A stretch of 64,000 nucleotides of DNA, from NCBI GenBank assembly GCA_026874595.1, contig CM049321.1:4271479-4335478 (forward strand). The letters are read 5' to 3'. This DNA comes from Sipunculus nudus. Its lineage: Eukaryota; Annelida; Sipuncula; Golfingiida; Sipunculidae. Made by a program: the position numbers and the translations under genes. The stretch's first letter is position 1. Each line of letters begins with the position of its first letter. A model generated the notes under the pieces. It worked only from the letters and a program-made list of their open reading frames with translations, searched no databases and was not told where the DNA came from. Shown here in pieces: positions 46,910 to 59,159 of this stretch.

Positions 46910-47310
46910 AGATAAGAGTGGGCGGGGTTTAGTCTTGATTGATGGTGTCTCCATCGATTGAGACTTTGCGTGCTCGTTTGTTTTAATTATACCTAATTAG
47001 GAAGCTAATTTTACCCGCGTAATTAATCAATTTGTCAACGGGATGGTGGTGAGGTGAAGAGGGTGAGGTTAATTTATTACGGGGGGAGTGTCTGCAGTGA
47101 GGTGGACAGCATATTTCCTGAAGAATTATATTAGCGGGCGATAAAATACATCTGCATTTAGCCTGTTAATGTCTGATTTAATACGCGGACAACTTAATCA
47201 TTTAACAGAGAACGATGATGAACGGTGACGGTAACAAAGCAGGTTCTTCAGGCGTCGCAATCATGGTCGTTATTAAAATAATTCACCAGTTGTCATGGCA
47301 ACGGTTATTA
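46910..47310. promoter_or_regulatory. Enhancer-like cluster: homeodomain sites and an RFX X-box
   Basis: The palindrome CTAATTAG (46993-47000), GCTAATTTTA and TAATTAATCAAT lie within 50 bp, followed by several more TAAT words. GTTGTCATGGCAAC (47289-47302) is one mismatch from a perfect palindromic X-box. Composition is more balanced than the flanks. This is a good candidate for a conserved non-coding element. Confidence 0.4.
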
Positions 47311-47339
47311 CAGAAATTCAAACCAGTGAAACTGAAGAA

Positions 47340-48415
47340 GTATGGTTTATTCTTCTGTGAGCAGTAGCGACGAAAGAGTGGCTTTTCTTCCTGCCTACGA
47401 GAATAAAATATGGTGTGATATATATTATTGTACGGAATATAAAGCTCTGGGTTAGATTCTTGTATTATGATTCACACGCACTCGGCCCAGTTCGTTCCAT
47501 CTACATAGCCGTCTCAATGTACATGGAAAATAACGTGAACAAGATATTTTGGACAGAATTATAATTCGATAAAAAATAAATCTTTGATTTAAAGCCGTGC
47601 GATATTTGACACCCTTGCCTGACATTTTCTTGATATAAAGAAAGTTTTCATAAGGAGAGAAAATATTTTGAGTATTGGCGTGTAACTGAACAAAGGCTAC
47701 GCTGATCAAACCTGAATTATAAGGAAAGCATCTCGTATCATGTTGTGTTAAATCGATACGCAAAGAAAACAGGAACTTTGATTGAAGCAGAAGTTATCAT
47801 TAAGGAATTCGATAAATTGACATTCTTTTTCATAATGCTGGTAAGGTTGTGACATGAAAGAAACAGTTCAAAAGAAGAAACACAACATTACACCAAATAA
47901 AAAGTTAGATCCCACCAAACTCTCAAAACGAATAGAGGTTCCTTAACCGGGACGCCATATTGGGTGACATCTTTTCATCTTGTTTTAATAAAGAAATCAA
48001 AATAGACATGTTTTATCACAAGTTATAGTAAACACAGTATCTCATATGCAGTTGGAGCTTTACCTTTTTCTTTTTGTACCAGTTGGTGCCCTCGGAAATA
48101 TGGCAGTTATTCTTTAAAAGTTAAATTTTATCACACAGTTTTACACTAATGTTCACCAGGGAGCAACTACCTAAGATGAGATGTAAAACAGCTTAACAAA
48201 ACCAACATTTTTTTTCTGCAACCTTCTGTTTCTTCTGAATTTTTTTGGTCAGGCGACATGGCCTCTATCATGCTTAAGCTGTCCCACTTTGTCAATTATA
48301 GTTTTAAGAATATTTATGACACTCGGCAACAAATGAGCAGCTTTAAAATGTAGTTGTTTGAGCAGGTGACCAGTGACCTGTCCTTCATCAGTTTGGTTGA
48401 CATGTTGTAAAAAAA
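47340..48415. other. Gene-free stretch with acceptor-like sites
   Basis: Pyrimidine tracts ending in CAG occur near 48081 and 48250, the second leading into a 31-codon frame from ATG 48258 (MASIMLKLSHFVNYSFKNIY...). No donor, domain or polyadenylation signal confirms an exon. Confidence 0.3.
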
Positions 48416-48815
48416 GTAAAAAATGGGCGGCAGACCAATTGGGGAACGAAGAAACCTTTTAGTGCCGTGTGTAGCTGCTTGGGTGTATGCTCCCCAGGCA
48501 GGCGAGGAAAGCTATAAGAATGAACAGGCCCAAAAACCAGGAGGGCAAAGTATAAATACGGATGAAAGTTACGTAACTGATATCAGACTATACATTCCCT
48601 TTCTTTACCCTTTACTTTTAAAACTATATGTTTATACCTCGTCCATATCGGGTTTTTTTTCTGGTATCAATTTCTTTGTAATACAAGCATAGATAGATAG
48701 GTGTCGTGGGGTATATTACATCGAGGTGTTTGTAGAACAAACATACTTAACGAGCCCTGGAGACTGATGATAGACGATAAACCGCCAAGTCATCACGAGT
48801 AGACACAACGCAAAC

Positions 48816-49106
48816 ATGTCGACAATAGCCTGTGTTTACCTTCGGTTACCGGAGTATGGCATAGAATACTACACGGCAGGATACAACCCCGGCAAGAGTC
48901 CAAGGAAGCCACATCAAGCCGGCGCTTATATACAAGACCGAGCTTTGTCGTGTGAGGTTTATTGGCATCAGAACACAAAATGGGGACATGGCTTCGATCG
49001 ACAAAGGATCCTGTGTTGGACGATGTTACGTGGTAATTACCCCCGTTTGTTTCTTGGACGCGCGATCATCAGATCTATCGCAAATGCTTACACTGCGCAG
49101 AATTAG
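48816..49106 (+). CDS. 96-codon open frame, unrecognised
   Basis: The frame begins at an ATG with an A at -3 (AAACATGTC), starts MSTIACVYLRLPEYGIEYYT and ends SIANAYTAQN. Base composition is richer in G+C than the flanks, and the residues are balanced, with several Trp and Tyr, unlike AT-rich noise. A donor-like GGTAATT lies at about 49030 and an AAGGTAGG at about 49114. A D2 fragment begins about 35 bp past the stop, so the frame could belong to a transposable element. No family recognised. Confidence 0.3.
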   Translation: MSTIACVYLRLPEYGIEYYTAGYNPGKSPRKPHQAGAYIQDRALSCEVYWHQNTKWGHGFDRQRILCWTMLRGNYPRLFLGRAIIRSIANAYTAQN

Positions 49107-49141
49107 ACTCATGAAGGTAGGACTCTTCTTTTTTTTTTCTT

Positions 49142-49182
49142 TCGGGGTCAGATCCTGGCCCCTCATAATGCATCGCGGCTTC
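49142..49182 (-). repeat. Fragment of dispersed family D2 (minus strand)
   Basis: On the minus strand AGCCGCGATGCATTATG and GGTCAGGATCTGACCCC match the terminal block of D2 with a few changes. Confidence 0.45.
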
Positions 49183-49689
49183 TAATTACACAGATGGCGT
49201 AGGTATTAATGTGGTGAAGAGAATAATATAGTTGTATCAATTATATTGAATAAGAAATGCATCAAGGCAAATTACATATTACATGAGTGTTTTTATGGTA
49301 TAGACTTCACGGAATATATAATATTTTGTTAGCCTGCACATATAAAATGTAAACAGAAAGAGTTTCCATGCATGTAAGCAAATATTGATTTTTTTAAAGT
49401 TTGACAGCTGAGATAAGCGCCTGCAGGAAGAGATTCGCTTTAAATAGAAACGATCTCTGACGGAAGGAGCAAAGGTCAATCTCCCTTACCCACATTTTTC
49501 TAGACCTCGTGACCAAAGGGGCGAGAGAAAAATGACAATAATCCAACAAATGTCTTTCCCATTTTCATGCTATGTCGACGCCGATCTTGTTGAAAATTCT
49601 GTGGTATGGCAAAGAACACAGCAGATTCTGAAATGAAATCTCATATTAGCCTGACAAAAGCTACGAATATTTATGAGTACGTAAAAATC

Positions 49690-49765
49690 GGCGTAATGTG
49701 CACCGGGCGTTAGAAAGGTGAATTTCGAGTCTAAACACCCCCGGTTCGATCCCCGCAATAGTCTG
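49690..49765 (+). other. tRNA-like remnant (B box)
   Basis: GGTTCGATCCC (49742-49752) is a good B box, preceded by GCGTTAGAAAGGTGAA at A-box distance. The T stem pairs at only 3 of 5 positions, and no cloverleaf closes, so this is a degenerate tRNA or the head of a SINE. Confidence 0.3.
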
Positions 49766-49769
49766 GAGA

Positions 49770-50370
49770 GGAAATTCGTCTATAGAACGACGTATTTGTA
49801 CAGACAACAAAGTTTAGATGAGTCCAGGCCTCAGGTATTAAAATGATATGTCCAGCTATGGTTTTATGTTATCATCAGTCATTCAACTAACTCTTAATTA
49901 TTTATTTACTCACTTAAAACCCTTACTAAGGGTAGCCTTGATCAGTGGCAAGAACTGTTCTCCCGCAGGACCTTTTTACATTACAGTGAAATATATTATT
50001 GCACACTATGAGGAAAACCTACAATATGCATACTTTAATGTGACAATGTCTTGTTACTTTACTGTAAAATATAATATCACACATCAAGGTAAAACTAACA
50101 CATACCTAAGACGAAAGTAAATAAATATGAAAATAGGTAAAGTTTATATAAAAATATCAATGATTTAGCAATAATGGGATACTGTAATACGTAAAACCTG
50201 TGCTACAAAAAGGGAAACGATATTATTCGGACGATGCCTAAGGAAGCTTTAGAAAGAATAAATGTCATCATCATAAAAATTTACTTAGTATATACGATTC
50301 GTTTGAATAGCAAAAAAGTAAAAAAAAAGACGTGAAAGGCCCTGGATAATGAAATACCAGAGATGACCAT
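49770..50370. other. Gene-free stretch
   Basis: AT-rich DNA; a 90-codon frame at 49848-50120 begins at a non-ATG-like context and has no recognisable features. Confidence 0.45.
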
Positions 50371-50374
50371 AATC

Positions 50375-50803
50375 CAAAATTTCCGTGGTAAAATAAAATC
50401 AAGGGTAATGCCAGAATACCGGTCCCATAATCCAATTAAAAAAAATCAAGGGTAATGATATAAAACCGGTCCCATAATCCAATTAAAAACCATATTGCCA
50501 TGGTAAAAAAAAATCCAGTGTAATGCCATAATACTGGTCCCAAAATCAATTGTAATGCCATAATACCGGTCACAAAATCAAATGTAATGCCATGATACTG
50601 GTCCTAAAATCAAATGTAATGCCATAACGCCGGTCCCAAAATCAAATGAAATGCCATAATACCGGTCCCAACATCAAATGTAATGCCATAATGCCGGTCC
50701 CAACATCAAATGTAATGCCATAATACCATAATACCGGTCCCAAAATCAAATGTACTGCCATAATACCGGTCCCAAAATCAAATGAAATGCCATAATACTG
50801 GGC
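50375..50803. repeat. Minisatellite, 32-bp unit (left part)
   Basis: Units of AATGCCATAATACCGGTCCC followed by AAAATCAAATGT repeat with a 32-bp period; the left edge (50375-50520) is more diverged. GGTCCCA(A/T)AAT words mark each unit. The array continues after an insertion at about 50804-51205. Confidence 0.95.
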
Positions 50804-51205
50804 CGATGAAGAAAAAACTTGCTAAAAACTTGCATAATCGGGGAAACCCGGTTAAACGGTCCAAATGGCCGAAACCGCAAGTACAAGGGCTATGAGTCTC
50901 GAAGCAATGTCGTTCACAGGATCGAGTTCGGCTCTCGAATGGCATGGCTGGGTCTCCGCTGCTGGGATCGGTGGAAGGAATGTAGGTTGCTTCTGGTTTT
51001 GTGGCTGTGGATGCCGTAGCTTTCTAAAAAGGACAACGGCACGACATGGACAGTGGCGCCCTCTACGGCTCCCTGCTTGGCTTGACGTGGCACTGCGACT
51101 GTTGGCTCAGAGAACAAGCTTAAGCAGCGCACAGGGCTGAGGTCCTGACCGCAGCAACCTGTAGTTGCTCGATGAGCGTATACTTCTTTTGGCTTGGCTT
51201 GGCCA
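50804..51205 (-). mobile_element. GC-rich insertion splitting the 32-bp array, retroposon-like
   Basis: About 400 bp of GC-rich, non-repetitive DNA interrupts the array, and the array resumes in register with GCCATAATACC. One side ends in short tandem TTGGC units, like the short-repeat tail of some non-LTR retrotransposons. On the minus strand a frame of about 90 codons stays open from within the array edge to 50914 (for example PTVAVPRQAKQGAVEG), and the plus strand is open for 91 codons from 50865. I recognise no protein. The words before and after the insertion (GCCATAATAC) could be a target-site duplication but are also the array unit, so this cannot be decided here. Confidence 0.5.
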
Positions 51206-51810
51206 TAATACCTGTCCCAAAATCAAATGTAAAGCCATAATACCGGTCCCAAAATCAAATGTAATGCCATTACGCCGGTCCCAACATCAAATGTAATGCC
51301 ATAATACCGGTCCCAAAATCAAATGTAATGCCATAATACCGGTGCAAACTTCAAATGTAATGCCATAATGCCAGTCCCAAAATCAAATGTAATGCCATAA
51401 CACCGGTCCCAACATCAAATGTAACGCCATAGTACCGGTCCCTAAATCAAATGTAATGCCATAATTACGATCCCAAAATCAAATGTAATGCCATAATACC
51501 GGCCCGAAAATCAATTGTAATGCCATAACGCTGGTCCCAAAATCAAATGTAATGCCATAATACCGGTCCCAAAATCAAATGTAATGCCATAATACAGGTC
51601 CCAAAATCAAATGTAATGCCATAATGCTATGGTAATAATCAAGTGCAATGCCTTAATACTGGTCCCGAAGTATTTGCAATGCCGTAATACTGGTCACAAA
51701 ATTAAATATTATGCCATAATACCATGATAAATTAAATTTGATTCCTTAAAACTGGTCCAAAATCAAATTTAATGCTATGGTGAAAATCAAATGTAATACC
51801 TCAATGACCT
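51206..51810. repeat. Minisatellite, 32-bp unit (right part)
   Basis: Continuation of the array at 50375-50803, same unit and orientation, about 18 units, decaying to the right after 51620. Confidence 0.95.
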
Positions 51811-51814
51811 TGTT

Positions 51815-52590
51815 ATCATGAAATAAGGTTCACGTTTGTATACAAAAATACTTTCTTAAGAATACGATTTTAGTTTAATGATTTTAATCGTCCCGGGATT
51901 TAGAAATAGGTACTGTTTGTAAAGAAAGGCAACGTTTTGAAATCATAGTCAAAAGAACAAAACGTGTCAACCACTGAAATAAGTCATTGGTTTCAAAGGT
52001 CAGATTTCAATAAAGCCAACTTAACAGGTGTAACGTCTCCGTGTTCATTGTTAAATCGTGAAGTAAACAAAATTTGGTTATTTTGAAGAAGCCTTAATAT
52101 GTTTAACCCTATACTATTTACAGGCTGACTAAAGCGCATTCTAAAGGGGCACTTAGATTCCCCCTCATATGGATATAAATTCTCAGAGGTCAAACATATT
52201 GTACATATAGTTTCAGAAATTAAGATTCTTTTTAAACTCTTTGAAAATTTGTTAAAGATACAACAAAAAATACATCAAGCTATTGCCTGTTATCTAAATG
52301 TAAGAGGTGTCAGAATTTTACCAAAATCTTTAATAAAATTAAATAGGAAAGGAAAAATTATGTTATAGATGTGGGATTCAACTAATTCCGTTGATGGAGT
52401 ATCGATCTCCACGGCAACTTGTATTGATGAAAATGCTATGTAAACAAGATGTATGTAACCATTAAAACATTGCTAGCATCAGTAACTCTATCCTTTACAA
52501 GTCATTAATGACTTATCGGGAATCTTATTCGCATCCGAATGTTCATATCACTGTTACCCGTGGCCATCTGGTATATGATATGTTAATTCA
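51815..52590. other. Gene-free stretch
   Basis: AT-rich DNA with no gene or repeat visible. Confidence 0.5.
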
Positions 52591-52592
52591 AT

Positions 52593-52622
52593 CCCCCCCC
52601 CCCCCCCCCCACACACACACAC
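52593..52622. repeat. Poly-C run and (AC)n
   Basis: Eighteen C residues followed by six AC dinucleotides. Confidence 0.92.
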
Positions 52623-52796
52623 CTTGTGTCCCCCATCCCACCCTCACACTTTTTTAAAATAATGTTCAACAACGCAGTAGCTATTACAAATATTTGTATG
52701 TAGCAGAAAAAAACAACAACAGAGAGATATATAGAACAAACAGACAAACCAATGTAATAAGAATACAGAGGTACATTCAGACCGTAGAGCATACTA

Positions 52797-53165
52797 GAAA
52801 CTAGCAATATGCATTCTCATGAATGCAAGCCTCCACCATGAGGGTGGTCCGTGATGTAGGGTACTGGGCAATCCTTGCTTTCATTCAATTATTGACCTAT
52901 ATTCCCAAATTTATTGGGGCATACGTTAACCAACAGGTGTTTGCAATCACTTATTCGGCCCATATTCCCTTGTTCAATCGTGCATTTGTGACAGCACATT
53001 TGTGAATATTCCTGGTAGGATTTCCTGATTGCGGATCATGAGCTGAGGTGCACTGAGCCATTCCTGAGGTGCCCGGAAAATTCCATGGAATTCCGTTCAT
53101 GACTGCGTGAGTAATGCTGTGAACGAAAACACAAACACACACCTTAACGGGAATGAACGCATACC
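52797..53165 (-). mobile_element. Dispersed family D1, longest copy
   Basis: Read on the minus strand it carries, in order, GCGTTCATTCCCGTTAAGG, GTTCACAGCATTACTCACGC, TCATGAACGGAATTCCATGG, CCTCAGGAATGG, ATATTCACAAATGTGCTGTC, GGGAATATGGGCCGAATAAG and GGTGGAGGCTTGCATTC. It ends in the palindrome GCATTC-TCAT-GAATGC (plus strand 52811-52826). It shares these with 22785-23028 and 27003-27250. About 370 bp, non-coding. No inverted terminal repeat links the two ends, so superfamily is open. Confidence 0.7.
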
Positions 53166-53169
53166 CTCT

Positions 53170-55480
53170 TAACTGAGTAAGTACTCAGTACTCACCAAAA
53201 TATCTAACAGATGCGTAATATGGAGTATTAGATAATATGGAGATATTTGACGTTTTCAGGTTTTGTGAGAATATTGGGAAAAGTGCAAATAAGTCGCGTT
53301 AATTCTAACTGCCTAGCAAAAATTATTAGTTCTGAAATATTTTAAGTCTTTGGCCTATTTTTATTAAATGTCAAGCACTAGCCATGTTCTACAGTTAATT
53401 AAGTCGATGACTTGTCAATTTAAGTACACTCTGTCAAGACGGAACGCTTTCACCAATGCAATGATTAAAACCAATTGTTACCTGCCATGCATTCTACAGA
53501 AATGGCATGGGCTAGAGGCAATCCATGTTTCATTAGAGGACAATGTGCACAATAAAAGAAAAAAACTCCCACATTTCCCATTTTTATCACCTGTTTTTTC
53601 TTTCAAAGCACCCAGAGCAAATTAAACTTGCCGTTATGTCAATACTAACTTGTACACAGAAGGTCTGCCACAAAATTAACTGGAGAATTAACGGGGACTT
53701 TACGTGTTTACTCATTACCCATTTATCAAGAGAAAAATGAGCGACTTACATCATTGAGCATGGTCAGTCGTTCAGTTATTCTCATTGGTGATATGTCAGG
53801 GCAATAAAATAAATAATAGTTTTGTAGTTGTTACTTTTATTATAAATTCTTAGTTTTTCATGACAAGGGGAAAAGAGAGGAAAACGGGCAGAAAAAAATA
53901 ACCGGACTTGCAAAAATTGTCGAAATGTCATTAAATTAGTTCTAGTTTAAATGAAAAGAAAGAAAAAGCTAAAACGTTAACTTAATTACAACATTTTCAA
54001 CTGTGTTTCCAAAAAAATTGTTACCATTCATAACAGATTCTCTGATGCTTTGTGTAGTCCGCATTTCTATATAGAGGATAAAATCTTATTTTTCCAATAT
54101 GCTTTCATATTTTTTTTTAATGAATATCGTTTGAAGAACAATTTGCTATTTTGTCCATAACATGAAGCATTGTTCAGTGAAACTACTAAAATCAACATGC
54201 CATTAAACACACAAGAATAATAATACCAACACATTTATCCGGGGAAAAAATTAGATGAATTAGCAATTTTACTACTGCCCTTACTGATATGAATGTGTTT
54301 TGAATGAATTAAACCAGAATGAAGAAAATTTACAATATAAACATCAATGTTATTGAAGTTTTTAAAAACCCAAACCAAAGCATGATTAAGTATTTTCAAC
54401 CTTAGGCTCTGTAATATTATTGTCCTCTTCCAGTAAAACTCAGTTCAAGAACTCAATTTGCTTAAAAAAAGGGGACAATAGTGCTTGGACATTTTAAAGC
54501 ATTGGGTTCCCTTTAATTTCATTATCGTGTCGCAACAGCCTGGCACAACGCTTCCTCTTTTAAATAAGTCAACAACAATTCACCCAAGACGGAACTGAAT
54601 CGGAGAACTACAGGAGAACAAACCGGACTTTGAGCTGTTAAAAATTGTACTTTATTTCCTTAGAGGGGACAAAAGAGGATTGGTTTGAATTGCAACCAGC
54701 GCAATTGTGACCCCAGATCATCGCCTTTGCAGTGAACAATTTTCGTTTATTTATATAGTCACACCCTTTATATCCAGAAATTTGATGCCATTAGTTCTCT
54801 GTATATGCAACAACAGCCTTTAGATTTTTTTTCTCCGTCTTATTTTTCTCTTTTCTGTGTTGTTGCAGATTTGATTGGTGTTCTTTAATTCTGTTTCTAT
54901 CTTATATATCTTTATCTTTATAAGATATCTATATATCTATTTTCCACGTTTAGTAGAAAAAGGGAACAGCATAAAACTAATCAATATAAAACAATTACCT
55001 AATCTCACGGAAATATACGTTCTGAATATAATGGTTGTGACAGCCCACACTCAATCAGTTGAAAAAAAAGAGGAATAGTAATAGTATCATACACTGCTCG
55101 ACAATATTTTCATCCATTTATTATTGGCATCTAAACTTGCAAACATAATATTATTATGCCAGATCGGATGCTACATTTATATTATTCCTTGTGACTTTAA
55201 CCAAAATGTTATACACTCAATGAGCATTTGTTTTAAGGATAAATGATTTTATCGAAAATTTTCTGTCCGCCAGCACGGTACTTTGTCATAGTCTCCTAAT
55301 TATTAACATATGTACATTGCATTGAGCACCATTTATTTTCATATTTTCTCTACATTCTTTATCATATTACGCCCAGCGGACTCTCCGGTATATTTAAAAA
55401 TTCTAAGTTATATTTCATTTTCAACAACATTATTCTTGTATCTGAGTTTTATAGCTTGTAAAACCCGCGAGGGCAATTAA
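53170..55480. other. Gene-free AT-rich stretch
   Basis: No gene is evident. A strong acceptor-like tract ends TGTTGTTGCAG at 54868, but all frames after it stop quickly or are AT-biased (a 67-codon Ile-rich frame at 54875-55078). Confidence 0.45.
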
Positions 55481-55488
55481 CCTTTCAA

Positions 55489-55695
55489 ATGCCGGTTTTT
55501 GCATCACGTGACCAGAACAACGACGTTGCATTTAGAAAAAAGCAGCTGACAGGGGGAAGCTGCTTTCGCACAGTAAACAAGGTGAATAAAGAGAAGGCTC
55601 ATATGTATTTTAGTCTGAACTCACGCAGACCAACAAAGTTAAAACAGTGCATCCTGGTTCACAATCATTCTAGACACGTTAGATTCCTAATATAA
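55489..55695 (+). other. 68-codon frame with internal hairpin and E-box
   Basis: An ATG opens MPVFASRDQNNDVAFRKKQL and the frame ends at 55695. CACGTGACC lies at 55505-55513. A 9-bp inverted repeat AAAGCAGCT / AGCTGCTTT (55539-55547 and 55558-55566) encloses a 10-nt loop. AACAAGGTGAAT near 55580 is a possible donor. Coding and regulatory readings are both weak. Confidence 0.25.
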
Positions 55696-55699
55696 TTGG

Positions 55700-58600
55700 T
55701 AAAATGTAGCTTGTGGGTTTTAAAAATGTGACAGTCATGGGCAAAGACTATAGGCCTGAGCAACTTTTCAGATTGCTCATGACTGTTTATTATAACGGTT
55801 ATTTTCCTTGTGCTGAAACAAAGTGCCAAAATTGTCTCTCACAAACAGTATCAGTTATCCAGTTAATTGTAGACTATGACATCATGTTTCTTTTTTACAT
55901 CATTAAATGTGTCCTTTAAAAATGACATATTTTAGACACTTAAAGTATTACATTTTGACAGGTTTGACTTTTGTTTTTAGAAGGTCCTTGATTAAAACAA
56001 AGCAAACCCTTCACCACATTTTCAAGTCTCTTAAGTGCAGAAGAGTAGATAATTGTATATTTCCATGATTGGCAACCTCGTATAAAGTGTAGAAAAGGAT
56101 AACGAAAATTCAGGCGTCGCTCTGGTTTTGACGTATTTGTTGGTTCCAACTGTGATACATTAATCATGCATTCTATGAAAAACCGAGTTTTACATTTCTT
56201 TTTTAATTATTTAGTTAAGTTAACGGTCGTTCACATATCGTTCAGCTAAGCAAATGATGTATATCAAATAATATAATTTACAACAATATACATTTGAAAC
56301 GAGTATATATTCATTGATTAGAAATGTAAAACATTATTTAATAATCATACGAAGAATATCGAAGCTTAGTAAAACATTTCTTATTTTAAACTAAATTTGG
56401 AATTCGGAGACATTGTTTTACGTTTGAATCAAGTACAATATTTTCATTATCGTGTTATTCCTGAGACATTATAACCTATGTCCCCTATCCTGTCGGGTCT
56501 TCATGTAGTTTTGTGCTTGGTAATGGTTGAAATCTGAGAAACGACATTCTTTGGTCAAATTAATTCTGTATGGCCGGGCACCGATCAGGGACAATGTACC
56601 CACAGAAGATAAATAAATAAACTTGTCTGTCAGATGTTTACTCGATGAAAGGAAATATGTAGCTCATATCGTGAGATGATTACATCTGCGGCCGATAAAA
56701 ATCTCATCCCCTAGTTCTTGGAAAGTGTAGCCTAAATTCACGTCAACAATTTCATATCCGGGGGAAAATCGGTCTTATAATAATTCGCTGCATACTTTAC
56801 GTTCGGACTTTGAACTGCCTAGAAATGATACAGCAGATGTTCCCTTTTCTGGTAAACTTAGCGTGCTTTTAACTGGCATGACTCCTTTATCCAGCATTTT
56901 TTAAAATATTAAAGTAGTAGATGGTCAAACCGAAATGGAAGCGGTTACCCCAGTTTAATTGAAATATATGAGTGCTAATGTTAGATGTAGGTTGACACAC
57001 ATGGTGAATTCTGGTTCAAGCTACTTATTAGTACTACTTATTTATCTAAGCGGTTATGTATCCGAATTAACTGAAATAATTTCCCCATGGGTGTTTGGAT
57101 AGGGGGCGATGATTGAACAATAAACACGACCGATGGTCGATTATTAATCGATTATTTTATGTTTTTTTTATATTACCTAAAAAAAATCTGCTGTATACTA
57201 GTTCCTAAAATTTTGACCAAAGTAAATAGTCTGTCTAACATGTATATCCTTTTTCATTATGAATCCTCGCTTTAATCCACCCGCATTTAAGGTCGACTCG
57301 CAGGAGGACAATTGTTGGCTGCGCAAGGTCCCTGTTTGATGTTGTTCGTTACATTTTGTTCGTATATGCCGGACAGGCTTAGATTCTTTGCTTGTGCATA
57401 CATAATCGTTTTTAATTGATTAATCGACCACTAGAAAAAAAAACTTTGAGAGTCCAAAAGGAGTAAGTAATTTTTAAGACTAAACAATTATCCGTTCCAG
57501 ACTACAAAGCCTATGCATTTACATGCCTGATATCCATACAATGGATTCAGCTGATGAAATATTTAAACGCATCCTTTGGCCGGTTGACATCGTTCCAAAC
57601 CAAACTACTAATCGGAAATTTTCTCTGACATGTAAGCAGCATGAGGATGCGGCTCCTTTGTAAAACCAGCTGCAACATAAAAACATCAAGGCTCATCAAT
57701 CTTTATTAATTATTTCTACTGGTGCTTACGGCACTCTCGGCAGCTGTTGCTTCTTTTTGCACACAATTTACAGTCGATTCCTGCCGAGTATACACATCCC
57801 ATTGGCCGGGGATGAAGGAAGCCTCTTCCCCTGTTTCGTAAATATATTACTCATTTATATTACGCTGATTTTTTATTCTTTTTATACGTGGGTGTGCCCC
57901 TCCCTTTATTTGTATACCAGACAGCCCGGGTAATAGACCTGTTGTACTATTACTGAACGAGAATTGTTATTTTTTTTCATGTTCATTGACGTTTTACTGA
58001 CAGAACACGGCTACAAAATGGTCGATACGTGCACCTAAGCATGTAACTACTTCGTCACGTATGTATTAATAGGAATATCAATAAAAAAACTTAAATAGTT
58101 TAATTAGTCTTTAAACACATACACAATAATTTTTTTTACGAATTCGTCGGGCTTTTTGCAAAAGAAGAGCAGATCTTGGGGTATGTTACTAATTTTTGCT
58201 TCCTCGCATTGATTTCTTAGAACAAACCGTTAAGTGTTAACAATGGACTAAATTATTTGTTGATCAATTTTGTGAAAATGAGTGAGCAATCAATCCAATT
58301 TCAACTTTAATTTAAACCCTTATCCCAGGAAATGAAAATGGAAATATCATTAAGGATTGCATAGCAAAAGTTGCATGATTGATATATACAAAAAAAACAA
58401 ATTAAAATGAGTAAATATAATCATATCGAAGGTTGATACTCTGTCTGCAATTTGTTGCGGATTGCTATACATTGAACCAATTCAGACATCATATAATGAA
58501 ATGGAACATTAATAAAGCCAGAAGAAAGAAAGCAAGGTGAACAATTGGGCATGTAATTGTTATAATAATTACGCTCTTTTTCGGCTCTTCGGTATAATCT

Positions 58601-59135
58601 AAAGTATCAGTCTAAAGTCCCTTCCCTTGAATTACCTAATATACATGTTTAATCCTTACATATGTATCACGTGTCGTAACTACACGGGGTGCCGCAACTT
58701 CGTATACACATACATTTATACACACACATATACCATTATATAGAGAGATTATTTTGTTTGAGAATAAAAAAAAATGCTTGTTACTTTCTAAATTGTACAG
58801 CGGTGTAGTTTCCTATATATGTAGATTTTAGGGACAGCATGGCACAACATTAGTGGAGGTCATTATCTAAAAATCCCGGGGAGATACCAGACGGAAGACA
58901 ACAAAATCAATACATCAGTCTGGGAGGGAAAGACCCCCCTCCATCCCAGTGCTCAGTTACAAATGTTTCTGTCTGTCCACAGGTCTCTTCCGAACCATTC
59001 CACAGAGCAGGCTTGGGAAATTATCCTGTTAGGCTGTCGGTTCCCGGCGTTCAGACATACAGCTGGAAAGAGGCACTTGCCTAAAACAGGAAAAAAATAA
59101 GATTCCGTACCAAACAAATTACCCCTTAACCGAAG
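55700..59135. other. Gene-free stretch
   Basis: AT-rich DNA with only short frames. GC-richer patches at 57270-57390 and 57560-57840 (with CTTTGGCC, CAGCTG and AATTATTT words) could be regulatory. No gene or repeat array is visible. Confidence 0.45.
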
Positions 59136-59159
59136 AAGCGTTACCTGACACTTAGTGAA

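Noticed and set aside
49690-49765. Functional tRNA gene
   Set aside because: T stem pairs at only 3 of 5 positions and the rest of the cloverleaf does not close.
54843-55078. Exon after the strong TGTTGTTGCAG acceptor-like tract
   Set aside because: The frame entered from the acceptor stops immediately, and the remaining frame is Ile/Tyr-biased AT-rich sequence without a donor.
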